From positions 238,484 through 302,483 of the forward strand of contig NW_003156739.1 of assembly GCF_000003605.2 (NCBI RefSeq): a stretch of 64,000 nt of DNA, read 5' to 3'. The notes below the pieces were generated by a model. That model saw only the letters and a program-made list of their open reading frames with translations. It ran no database searches and was not told the DNA's origin. Shown here one piece after another: positions 12,635 to 25,500 of the stretch (its first letter is position 1; the number at the start of each line of letters is the position of its first letter). Both the position numbers and the translations under genes were made by a program. The stretch comes from Saccoglossus kowalevskii (taxonomy: Eukaryota > Hemichordata > Enteropneusta > Harrimaniidae).

Positions 12635-12798
12635 TTAAAGCGAGAAGTCGTCATCTGCGCATGCGTCAGATAGAGCATAGCGTGTCATTGTTTACAAACA
12701 CGCGACCACTCATGAGCCTTTGTGTTTTAGCGGATGTTGTTATCGTCGGTTGGGACTCAATTCCCGCGTGTGCGCAGGTGACGACTCTCCCGTTTTAA
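12635..12798. mobile_element. TTAA-bordered MITE, family B
   Basis: TTAA-AGCGAGAAGTCGTCATCTGCGCATG at the left is inverted at the right (GCAGGTGACGACTCTCCCGTTT-TAA). Internally it matches the copy at 42553-42692 (gtgtcattgt.tacaaa; gagcctttg.gttttagcg). TTAA borders are the target site preference of piggyBac-type transposons. Confidence 0.78.
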
Positions 12799-14146
12799 AG
12801 ACTGTAGCTAACATATTTACCATTTTTTCCTGAACCAAAATTCTCTTGATTTAGTTGTGAGTCGCTTATTGCTCCAACTAGATTTAAAGTCAGGAAAAAT
12901 TAGGTTTCCATGAAATTGAGATTTTAGTTATTTGCATTAATCGACAGCCATTTTGTGAATGGGTCGAACATTGAACTTTCAGCTTGATCAAGACCGCCTA
13001 CGCCCAATTGTAATTAGAGATATGGAAAGGGAAAGTTCACAAGACAACGTTCCTTGGTGTGCCCCCAATTCTGTGAATATGTTCAACTAAAAATGACATG
13101 CACATTTTGTGGCACAAATGTTTTTGTGGAAGAATCAAGCAAAACATGGAAAGTACAAGTGCAATCAGTTCAACCATTTAAATGCCTTATCAACTATTTT
13201 CGCAAAACCCGTTTTTTCCATCATTTTGACCATTATAAGAACAGGCAAGAAAATGACGGCATTGATTGACTAAAACATACGCCCTTAGTGTATTATGCTC
13301 AGAGGTAAAATAAAAAAAAATACTGAATATAAAAAACAACAACTTATACTAAAGTACGTACAACCACCGACATGATATGCAGCTGTTTTTTTTTCTCCAC
13401 CAAAAAATGGTGACCCTTCAACAGTTTTGAACCAAACGTTTTAATATTGTCAATTTAACATTGAAAATAGATATAATTATAACATATCTACATGATTGCT
13501 ACTTTTTATTTCTAATAAACAAAAGTATGGCACGTGATTGTATCGAACAAGGCATCTGATAATGAGATGATATAGACGTATTTATATACACAACCGATGT
13601 GACATGTGATTGTATCGAACAAGGCGACTAATCATTGAATGATATATATGGAATCGGTGGTATATATAATCTTGCGTGTTGTAACAAAATAGAGAAAACA
13701 AGATACGTGTCCCTTGGAAATTGACTTTCATTAAACAATTACAAATCAATATCAGACATATATAAACAATTATATATAAGCAGAAAATCATCAGTGTTGA
13801 ATGTTAATTAACATAAATATAATTACTGCTACGTTAACGACAATACACCATACTTTATCACTACTGTAACTTAACAGTTTGGACCTTTAATTCCAAACAC
13901 TACTGAATAAAACATTACACTACCGACGCTAAATACATATTAAAACGAAACTATAAAAATAAATAAACATTAAGAAAAATACATTTCTCACTACGACTGT
14001 ATTTTAATATATGATGGTCTAAGCATTTAATTTTAACGTTCCACAACGTTCGTGCGATTTTCGTATCACACAAACAATGTTTTTTTTGATCGTGTTGTAT
14101 ACGTTTCGTGAGACTCTCACGAACGCGTCGCAACGTCCGTGGAGCA
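12799..14146. other. No gene recognised
   Basis: AT-rich. It contains a short direct repeat (tgattgtatcgaacaaggc at about 13535 and 13607, 72 bases apart) and nothing else that I can identify. Confidence 0.4.
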
Positions 14147-14435
14147 TTATAGGATGGTGGTCGTCTCACTGCGCATGTGCGATATGTGTGTTGATAAACA
14201 TTGATTTTCCCACAATCCAATGTGCTTTTCTAATAAAATCACGTGTACGAGTTTTGACCTGGGCGCCACTTGCACTAATTACTGCCGGCGACTTCTTCGA
14301 TATCTTCCAATCACCAACGAAATTACCTAATTAAAGCTTGGTAACGTTGGTCTGTGCAACAGTCAAAGTCGTCATCATTGTTTATATGAGATCCATATCT
14401 CGCGCATGCGTGGCGCGACGACCACCACCCTTTAA
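14147..14435. mobile_element. TTAA-bordered MITE, family A
   Basis: Left end TTAT-AGGATGGTGGTCGTC...TGCGCATGTGCGA and right end CGCATGCGTGGCGCGACGACC..CACCCTT-TAA are inverted repeats. The interior (cccacaatccaatg.gcttttctaat; cacttgcactaattac) is shared with 44229, 49764, 56794 and 61054. Confidence 0.85.
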
Positions 14436-15400
14436 ACGTCGTTACTGAATTGAAGTACTCTTGAAATGCACCATATCAATGATGTGATCAAATATCGGAG
14501 CAATAATCTTATTTTTATAGACTGTCTAACCCCATCGTAAACTGAGTGGTTGCTAAGTCAATATATAATATCACACGACGCGTTAATCTATCATTGTATC
14601 TTTTCACTCTACATAGAATCACTGTATAAATATAAACTTGAGCACCGTGTCTGACCCTGGGTCATTACTTCCTCGCATTTTAAAAATCCTTTAGAATCGC
14701 TGTAACGCGAATGTCTAATTACATTTTAAAAACTGATAATTACTGCACCAATTATTTTTCATCCGATCAACATTATTTATTGAAAAGAAATTTCAGCACT
14801 TGTGTGATTTGTTTAATATCTTTTGCGAATACATAAATTATATACTTAACTAACTAACATGGATTTAAATATTTCAGGGAAATTGTCTTCCATTTTCTGT
14901 TTACAACTGATTTAAGAAACCCTACTTTTTAATGCAAACTATTAACTATAGAAATATGTCCGTCATTTTGATATTACTAAAAGTTGACACGTATCACTCT
15001 ATTCAAATTCAAAATCAGTACAATTCGGCGAACAAAAGGTGGGATTTGTAACTCGAGCGACTCGGCAGTAGTAAATGGGAATTATAATTTGATTATTAAA
15101 AGAAAAAACAATTTATCTCGACTACTCAAACAGAATACTCAAGAGAGCTACCGTTAACTTCCTAAAGCTCGTACCCCCAAATATATCAGTTGAACTTAAC
15201 ACTTCTTTGTTTTTTTTCAATATAAAAATATATTTATAGATCGTTGGTGTTGTTAAATCTATACACCAGGGACTAGATAGAGCAGTGTTACGTCCAGCAA
15301 ACACGGAACTATGATGGAAGAATATGTGCACACAGAACAGAACAGTCATGTGAGCGTACTATGGAGAATGTAGATCCACTGTCATTTTCTTGAATACATG

Positions 15401-15458
<58 letters not shown>

Positions 15459-16190
15459 GAGTTCGTAAGGAGAACGATCACAGTAATTTTTCACAAACCG
15501 TAAAAAACTATGATGCATTTCCTATTTACATGTGATAGCAATAGTTTAACCTTTAAATCATGGAGAGTATTCACCATCTTAGCATACCTTTCTGTCTGCC
15601 TTGGTATAAAACACATAAATAACCTAAACAAGAACAAAGAGCAAATCCCCTCTCTTTTCATACAAAAATAATAAGTCATGCCAGCTTTCTAGTCGGTATA
15701 CAGGTCTCATTCCACCAATAAGCCTATTAGCGTTCGTAGCCCAAATCTTATGGTTGTTGTTAACCAATAGGTTTTCTTTCACCATGTTTTATCTGAAAAG
15801 CGATGTATGAGGGCGTACTGCAATTACGTCAGCTGTTACGTGTACGGTCTCCGCCTCGCATTTGAATGATATCGCATTTGAATTAAAGCATATATACAAG
15901 GCAGAATTTGATAGGTATAAACAACCTGTCAAGAAACAAGCTACATTCTGATTTCAAATTAAACATGTATCTGCCATACAGTGGTGTGATAGATATATAT
16001 TTGGAGGACAAATTGACCGATTATGGTCCGAGTATATGTACACGGACGTACTGAAAACTGCAAGTCTTCTAAATCCAGTTGTCTGCCGGATTGCCTGACA
16101 GTTGACTTGACAGTTATCTGCGATTAAATAGAACATTACGTAATTATTAATTGTGCGATAGACATGTCTAATATGTATTCGCACTGAACT
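14436..16190. other. Downstream flank of RIM, 3' UTR likely
   Basis: No gene recognised apart from the probable RIM 3' UTR next to 16190. It holds an (AT)n microsatellite at 15402-15455. Confidence 0.45.
15402..15455. repeat. (AT)n microsatellite
   Basis: About 25 uninterrupted AT dinucleotides. Shorter AT runs occur at 18698-18719 and 26222-26252. Confidence 0.95.
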
Positions 16191-16501
16191 TCACCATGAA
16201 CTGATTGAATCACATGACCCCATCTTGTAAACATCTGAAGGAAACAGTGTATACCACCCGACTGTGTGTTTACAAAGTTCAAGTTCGTCCAGAGTAATCT
16301 GCACTTCACCAAGGCAGTGATTATGCTGTAGTGTACCGAGCTTCTCCCATACCATAACCTGTAAGTTACGTCCGTACACATCACAAGCAGAGTAACGAAT
16401 GAGCTGTCGATATGCTGGGTCCAATGACTGCTTCACTGTACGGGTTTTCTTTTTTTGGATTCGGCGGCTGCCTTCCACCAGATAGGTTTTCACATAGGTA
16501 T
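16191..16501 (-). CDS. RIMS: RIM exon 23: C2B end and stop
   Basis: Acceptor aacctacag; ends at a stop after GSCDSISSW. Encodes DTYVKTYLVEGSRRIQKKK, TRTVKQSLDPAYRQ, LQVMVWEKLG, LGEVQITLDELEL and VGWYTLFP, the conserved RIM C2B run (APYVKVYLLE...KKKTR...LDPLYQQ...GWYKLFP). The KKKTR cluster is the polybasic membrane/lipid-binding region. The C-terminal tail is short. Confidence 0.97.
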
Positions 16502-19500
16502 CTGTAGGTTGCAAAAATAAGGTATAATGTTATGTTGGGTTTATTTTACCAACACATAAACAATGGTCGATGAATTTATTATGATTGATAAAACTACTGT
16601 TTCTCGCAAGATTCTAATCCACACCATCAGTCAAAAGAAAAGTTGCTGATAGGACGTCACATGTCATATCAAATATTGATTATTTTTTGATAAAAAATAT
16701 ATTCAAATCGTAATAGTAATTTAAAATCCTTAAAACAAATTTACAACTCTAAGAACACAAAACGACAAAAAACAAACAAACAAACCTCTATCTATGATCT
16801 ATGACAATATATGGTCGAAACCAGGGAGCAATAGATGTGGGAGTCCAGGACCAAAAATCAAAGTATTCGATGATAATGTGTCCTTGAATAAGACGCGGAC
16901 ACAACCTTGTCGACAATGGCATAAAGTATAGAAATAAATTTTACCTGAACAGCGGCAAAAACAATATGACGATCGTTGTTTGAAATCGTTGACCGACACA
17001 ATTCACAAAGCCACATTATTGCTCTATACCTAATGATTAACCTTGAATATCGCGAGAATTACAGAAATATGTGTATATGTCAGCAGCTCGGTTACCTGGC
17101 AGTTGTTCATTCTCCGTCTTCGGTAGACCCTTGGCACATATAACTTCTACTTCTAAATGACCCTTTGTCATGACAATGCCGATTTTCATCACACCTACCG
17201 GTCGTACCATTTCATCTGTGAATTGGCACGAAGAACGTTATATTCAGATTTTGAAATTGTATCTGATTGCTGAGTGTCATCAAAATTGAATAACATTCAT
17301 TTGGACTCGTAAGCTAGGGTTTATGTCGTGATGTCGTAAAAAAAATATTTTGGTGTTTTGGTATATGATAGTAATGTAATTTAATAAAATTGGGACACTA
17401 GAAATCTTTGTTGCTGACTACGCTCAACTGGTTCAGAAATGTATTGAATTGTAAGATCTGTTGATGAACCATGTTCTCTGTTATTGCGTCCCCCTCGTTC
17501 CATCACCCTAACACACGCAAACACATACACACTACGATGTCGATAACACATGTATTCAGATGGAACAACCTTACAGCACAGTAAAATATGTATATGTATA
17601 AACAAACTTTCATTGATCGAGTAAAACAACAAAGCATACCAATATACCATTATATATGAATCGCAGTTTTACGTGACATATTTGTCAGAGTAAGTTATCA
17701 GATCCGCCATTTGTTTTCTGTCAAAGTGTTATTGTATGCACAAGCCAATGACGTTGCGTATCATAAGCCGACTACGACGAGTCGCAAGCTGCTAGACTAA
17801 CCAGACATGATATCACGTGCAGCAAACGACCAACAAAAGTCACCTACCTAAAAGTGCGATTACGTTATATTGGCCTGGGCCCAACGAGCCAAGCTCGTTC
17901 GATGATCGGACTGAGGCTACGTCATCGCCTTCAGGGGCGGGTCTTGTGTACGATGGACACCTAGATATTCCGAGAGAGAATTGTTTTCATAACATTGCAA
18001 CTATGGAAACATCGCATGGTAGTTTTTTCAAATATTTATATATATATATTATACTATGACACAATTTTGACACGTGTGCCTTGTGTTCACATTGATGAGT
18101 GTGTTTGTTAAAACTGTGTTTAAAATTACACCTGTTGTATGTGTATTGTCAGTATTTTTTCTCTCGTTTTCTGTATTGTAAGGGTTGGGCCATGCATAAC
18201 TCTTACTCATGTAGCATAATATATCAGCCATAATAAATATCCATAACATGACTGATCTATTAAGGGTTGATATATTAAGGGTTTTTTGATAGGTCATGTC
18301 AGCTGCGGAAATCCAGGATCACACGCTTCTGGCATAGTATGAATCACGAATATGACAAATGTCTTATACATTTGAACGTCAAAGACATTTTTTACTTTCA
18401 ATAAAATAAATATGCATGAAGTTTTTTGATATTTATTAAAAATTTTCAAAATTGTTGTCCAGATCTTCAGCCAACGCAAAATTTTGTATAACTGTGTGGA
18501 TAAGAAAACAAATCAAAGAAATGACATTGTACAAAATATTGCACCAACATTTTGTTAGATTGATACTTGATGATGAACATGTTACCTACTGAAGTAAACC
18601 GACTCGTATTTCACACGTCACACGTTCATTATGTACTAGTTAAATAACGGCCACGTGACGGTTACAGCATGGTGTGTCGAAACCAACAAGTGTCCATGAT
18701 ATATATATATATATATATCGACCAATCTAATTGCTGTGACCAGGTTTGAGTTTGAGTTATTTCACCAGAAAATATATAATAAATAATATAAACAATAATA
18801 ATAATTATAATTATAATAACAGTAATTCTGGTGAGGACCACAGATATAGTTCATACGTTCATACAAACTAGTCTAGTCTGTGGCCCCATAATACAGATGT
18901 TATTATTTAAATGCATAGGTTACGGCATTTGACTACAGAAATTTAAAACGCCCATTAGCCAATTCAAGACATTCATTGTACAAGATGAAGACGTAAACTT
19001 ACCTCATTGGATCAGAATCGAAACTCGCCACGCTATCATTTGTATCGCTACCGTCGTCCAAACTACTGGCCCTGCTGAGACCTCGACCACGGTACACAGC
19101 GCGTTCTTCGGGGCTCACTTAAATTAAATGAAAGTTTGAATTATTTACCTAATACTTTTGATAAAAATTTACTACTGGTCGACTATTTAAGTTGATGCCT
19201 CACAACAAAACAAAACAAAAAACAATTATTTTACTTGAAGAAATTTAAAATTAAAACAATTTTATCAACGCTCGATTACAAACTCTATATAGTATATTCA
19301 AAGAACAAAATAATCTCAGAGTAAACATTCATTCATTGCAGTAATATATTTAGCATGAACAAGTTATAGAAGTTTACTGCCATCCCCATCCCTTCCTTCA
19401 CTCCCTTCTTCCATTGAAAGATTGATTGATCCATTCATTCATTCATACATTAATTTATTTATTCAACAATGGCAGAATTCGGATGGTGGTGATTCGCACA

Positions 19501-22500
19501 AAATGAGAATAGAATAGAATAGAACAAGATGAGTTGCTGTTTCAGCAAGAATAAGAAAACAGCGATCATAAAGCTGAAGTTTGTGTAATATACAAATGAG
19601 GTTGTGCAACACCTCTAGCCGAATGACCGTGATGCAATGGTGCTTTGTTCCTGCAGTGCCACACCACATATTTGGTACATGTGTATAAGCATTTATTTGA
19701 GCTAACGAAAAGCACTTATAAAATAATTGTGGGTTGTGTTTATATTCTCGCGGAATATTAGAGACAACGTTCGAAAAAAGAATGGGGAGGCCTCATTGAG
19801 TTATGTGATATCATTTTCATCTAGATGTAGGTCGCGAAATTGTTGTCCAATTGAAGAGAAAAATTTCTTTCTTCCAGTATTTCGTGAACGATGATTGTAC
19901 CAGGTTACATGCTGAGCGAGCATTTTTTTTAGCGAAGTTATGTCCAAGAACAAGTACCCGAATTATTTGGATTTAAGGAGTTGGGAGGAGTGGATACAGC
20001 ATCGACACTTACTCCATGAATATCTACGTCGATTGAAAGAGATCGTATTCTCGCTGACGGATTTAGGGAATCCAATATCATTTAGACTTCTACGTGAGCT
20101 CATCATACGTTTATCCTTACCAGTCTCATCAAAGTACCTTTCTGCATAGCCATGAAAAAAGCAAAGCAACATGATTCATGAAAAGATTGTCAGATGCAAC
20201 ACCACGTGCACAATAATCCCTTGCAGATAGATGAAATAGTTACCCAAGATGCAGTGGTAACACATGCACAAACATAGAACCCGGAACTAAGCCCCACGAA
20301 CATATGAGTAGCTACCAAGCAGTGAATTTCGAGTAACTGAGGAAGAGCGGCCGGGTCACAGTGAACATACGTTAATTCCGATTTAAAGACATCTTTAAAC
20401 ATATTAAACCAATTTGGACATATCTCTTGTACATGTATGATATTTAATCCGAGATTCAAGTCGTTAGATACGTCAATGGGTTGCTGTGTGATGAGAAACA
20501 TCAATAGACAATGTACCTAAGTCGTGACTACTGACGGATCTCTTCTTGCTGTCGGGCTTCAAAGACGGATTTTTCGAGGTGGACAGCTTCTTCTTCAATA
20601 TATCCTTGAGGCTACCCCTAAAACCTGTCTCAAAACAAAGATAGAACATCGTTTAATAAATCCAGTTATTGCTTTCATTTGCATTCGTAGTCTCCGCATG
20701 TTATGAGAACAATGCAGATGGTGCTGGAATAAAACACATATACATATATGTATAGCAACACCATAATATCGCCACTGTAATCCAATAGCAGCTAATGTTG
20801 GTACACAGAGCCGCAAATTGGTAATATACGTGTTCGTGTTTCCGAATAAGAGAATAAACTGCAATATAACAACACTGCAACATGATATTGAATTTGAAAG
20901 TATTAAATTCATTCTGCGCCATCGTACAAATACATGCAAGAAGATTAAAAACAAAACAAAAAACTTTTAATAATTTTACAATTCGACAAACTTTCAATAA
21001 CAACAAATGTGTATAACCTTTTTCCTTTTGAGTTCTTGATGGAGATCCAGGTGGGCTTACACATTGGCTTTGATTATCTGAGAGTGTAAAATAAAATAAA
21101 GTAAGAACGTTATCGTTGTATGATTATGCAATGTATATTATGCCCGTACGTAATGACACTGTCATCAAATCGACGTATTTCATATCCGTGAAAAGTTCAG
21201 GATTCTCCCCAGGACATTATAGAGTAGGTGTTCTCGAGTCATATTCAAACAATTCGTGCTTGGTAGGCGTTACATTTCGGCCTTATCAGATCATCATTGT
21301 ACAAGAGTTTCGATATTTGACTACAAGTTTACGATTTCTGTTTAAAAAAACGGAGGTAATATCGCTGCAATTGTGATTGAGAACTCATCACATTTAAAAA
21401 AGACATATTAAATAACCCCGGGAAATGTCTTCCCTCTAGGCTACGGAGAGCAATACAATGGAGTGTTAGATTGAATCGTCTCATTTGTCCGGAAATAAAT
21501 TTACACTTAGTTATATTTTTATATATAAAATCATACTTCTAACAGTAACCAAAGTTAATTAGGATTTATCCATTTTAATCTAATCACTAGTAAGATTAGC
21601 TACTTAATGGGTAGCGTGTGGTCATTATATCTGAATGTGTCATAGAAAGATTGTATAAAGGTATCCAAGTTATTCTGCTTGTAAGAGTGAGTGATCTAGA
21701 CGTATACTAAATCTACAGATGCGCTGTATGTACCTTATTACCTATATTGTACTACCATAAATATCAAGATATAGAATATCGGTCGAGATAAATTATTCAC
21801 ATCATATTCTGAGTTCAAGGACTTGTATGACCGATAAAACCTAAATCATTCACGATCAATAAGCTAACACATCTTTCAAAATATGGTGGGTGATAATAAA
21901 AATTCATTCATCCTTGATGAAAATTCGTCCTTGATTTGTGAATTACATACAAATGCGTTTATCTCGTGCGGGGTTATTTTTGTCTGTCATTCTCATTGCA
22001 CAATTCGTAAACATGACGGCATCCTGTAGGAATCGATACCCACTAAAATGTAATGTCTTTCTGGAGGCCCCAGGTTTGTTTTACACGAAGAATAGCTATA
22101 TTTATACTATTTCCGGGAAACAGAAAATGACATAGCTTTCCAGTTTAAAGGTTCAAAAATATATGGATGTAAATATATTGCATTGTTGTTGATCCGTGTG
22201 AGCTAGCACACACTATTTTTTCTTTTATAGCGTGTTGGTAAGAGCGCGACAAATCATGCATCTTTGGTAAGAATATTCACAGACGTGACACCATGGAATA
22301 AATGATTAGCCAGAATGTCACCACCCTTTCTAATTGTGGATTGATTTCAAGTACCACTAACAGATTCACAAGCTAAACTCCAATAATATGATGTCTTACA
22401 AACATACGTTTAATATATTTTTGAAAGATTTATTTATTGTGTGACTCGCTGAATGTGGTGAACTTCGTGGATAAATGGCTTATGCAGAGCTGGATAAATA

Positions 22501-25500
22501 AGCAATGACCTTATTCACATTTATTGTCACGAGCAGGTGATTAGAGAGTGTAACTATGACAACACATCTGATTACTTCTTCGTGACACATCAAGCTAATT
22601 CTATCGCTGCGGCATCAGGTTGGCATGATCCTTGAATCAAGTTACCCGTCCTTAGTTATTTATTAGAAGTGTGCACATCAGATTCTACTTGATCATACGC
22701 CGGCTACATCTCCATACAGTCCGCAGATTAATTTGAGTAGTAAGGTGTCTTAGAATATTACACGACTAATATATGTGGAAAAATCAATCGAATTGATCCA
22801 CGAATTTGCGTCTTTTATAATGTTTTATAAATGTTTTAACTAAGCAACGCTTCCTTTCCTCCCCCTTCTCCTCCTCCTCCTTCCCCTCAACTATTAAATT
22901 CGGTAGATGGTTGCAACGATGTGTATTCACTGCATTCCTTGAGAATTGAAGTCGGGTTAGGTGGTATGGCACAGAACATATATGGACGAATCAAACTCGT
23001 GGTCCAAAAGATACACCACTGCATTAGGAGGGTGACTATTATGGGATAACTGTAGCAACAGTTAAATGTCAGACTACCTGATGGTACGTATTCTGTTTAA
23101 TGTCAAGCTAAACACTTATATGTGTAATAATGGCGGGTTACATGAACACAACATGGTTCATCCATATAAGGCATTAAGGTCATTGTAGGCCACATCAAAA
23201 ATACGTCATAATGTCGTCATATAGCTGTTGTTCAATGCCCCTCTCCAACCTCGATGATTCAGTTTTCATTTTGTAGTTTTGAGCAATCAAACAAAATGCA
23301 GTACTGTCGGTGGATTATGTATCCTCGGGGGCGGACATCCGGGCATGTTCACCTCCTGGCAACCCGCGGCGGTGAAAACAAAGGCCAAAAACTCGCAGAA
23401 AACGGTACTTTGGGATGATTGTTGAGACTCTTTTGAATGTAATAAGATTAGCCCTACGTGTGTAACATATATAAATTTGGTTGTTCGGGATTACTTCAAA
23501 GTTAAGTTTGTGTCGTTTTCTCGAATTTTCACCAACTCGACCGTCGTTCCACAGCAGCGCGCACAGAGCCCATAGAAATGCATGTACAGTGGTGCGCGTC
23601 GTAGCAACGTGGGACGTCTTGTGACGAAGCTCCGCCCCCGAGGATTGAGAAAATATTTCCTACGTCAGAGGTGACCTTGTTGACGTTATTTTCTAATGTT
23701 AAAAATAAAAGTAATGTTATATGACACATTTTGGTTTCTACCTTGACGTTAAATTCGTTAAAGTCATTGAGAAGATAATAGACGTCTCAGTTTACCAAGA
23801 GATCGGAAGGGATATATGATCAACAACCAGGTGTCTCCCAACAAAAGAGCGCCCTCATGCTGTCAATTATCGCAACTCAATGTTGTTTACTCACGGTTAC
23901 ACAACCGTGAGTATTCCGACACTTACTCAGCTTAGTAAGTGATAGTTTACTGAATGCATTCTTTCACTTCGAGAAAAGACACTTTGAACCACGCATTGAT
24001 TCGAAAGTTAGAATATACTCATGTCATTTTAGTGTATACATAGTTACAATATTGAAAAGTAAAAGCCAACAAAATCTTACATAAATTTGATTTTGACACA
24101 CATTTTTGGAGATATCTAAAATTTTGGATGGTAATTTTTTTTCATCATCTTAGAAAATGACATCTGTTATTTGAAGTTTTCAAGAATATGTTTATTTGTT
24201 GTTGTTGTACTTTAAAGTTGATACAGTACAGTTTCCCACGTGCCGACTTACAGTCTCGACATATAGATTTTTTCTATTATTTTGAATTCTATCGCATCTG
24301 ATTAGCGCAGCGCGGCAACTTACCGGCGGTCATTTGCTGTGTTCAGAATCTATCTAATAGTACAACGCAGCTAGCATCAACATGAATATAGATGCGAGAG
24401 CACACTAGGCCGCCACTCTCACGTCGCTATGACAACCTACCTGTTAAAGGATGTTCTGGAGCAGCCAACGACCGATTGCGAAGTGTCAAGCTCCCAGCGC
24501 TCGATGGATTCGATGAACAAGAACGCTCACCTTCAGGATAAAACAGAGAAATAATTAAGAGGGATTGTACGTGGCCTCCTATAGCTCGGGGACATACATG
24601 GGGTAATCCCATTTCATTTCCGTTAATGTCTGCTTTTTAATATATGCAAGTGTGGCAAGCATTTCTGTACCTTAGAAATATATGTCGCAATTCACTCACT
24701 GCATCCCAATAACGCGTAGCTACGATGCTAGTAATATCTCAGCAACCTTTCATATATTTGCAAACGTCACACCGAGATGTTATTGGCCAGTTTAAACGCT
24801 GCACGCGGGATCTGGGGGTCGCCATAATCACGCGATTGCCTATGTTCACCTTTATAATATTTTTAAATCAACCAAATTTAAATACAGTGAATAATTGCTT
24901 ATCTCTTACTAACACTGTTCTTACGTTTTATTGAGCATTGCTCGGATTTTATTCCAAGTTGAGCACGGTGATTTTGTGTATTTTCATAATGAACAATATA
25001 TTTTATGACCCATCAGTTTATTTTATTTTATCTGTTTGAGTATATGGGTTTATTTAAGTTGTTTAAAGACTATACTTATTAAATCCCGGCAGTTGAAGCA
25101 TTCACACCACAGTATAACATTTTGCATTTAGTATTATAAACATTCAATCTAGGTGGTGCCCTCGAGTAAAAAAAGCAAAATAGTATACTTGTAGTTTTCC
25201 ATTGTTGTATGGATACTATTTGATACCAAAATCCCGAAGCCTTGGGTTTTTGAGTGGAATTTTGGTGAAAACGAACTAGTTTTGAATTGGCGGACTGATA
25301 CATTTATAGTGAGGAGTAAGTTGGGTCAACTTTATTAATTTTCAAATTTTAGTTGAATCGGTTTCACTTTTTGAACTTTCAACATGAATATGATGTTTTA
25401 GGGCTTACTATAGATTTTAACATCTAGATAAGTCACCTTTTTTAATATGTTACCTTTTTAACTTGACTCCTTGGCTCTGTGTGTTAAATAGCTCCGCTTT

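Noticed and set aside
17390-17500. Possible RIM cassette on - (REHGSSTDLTIQYISEPVER...)
   Set aside because: The acceptor is weak and there is no proper donor; exons 21 and 22 already join in frame.
23889-23912. Hairpin actcacggtt-acac-aaccgtgagt resembling a terminator
   Set aside because: This is animal DNA in an intron; there is no T-run and no gene end. A chance 10-bp stem is plausible.
24300-24360. Strong donor-like site CCGCCG|gtaagt on -
   Set aside because: All acceptors in range give a stop codon or the wrong phase.
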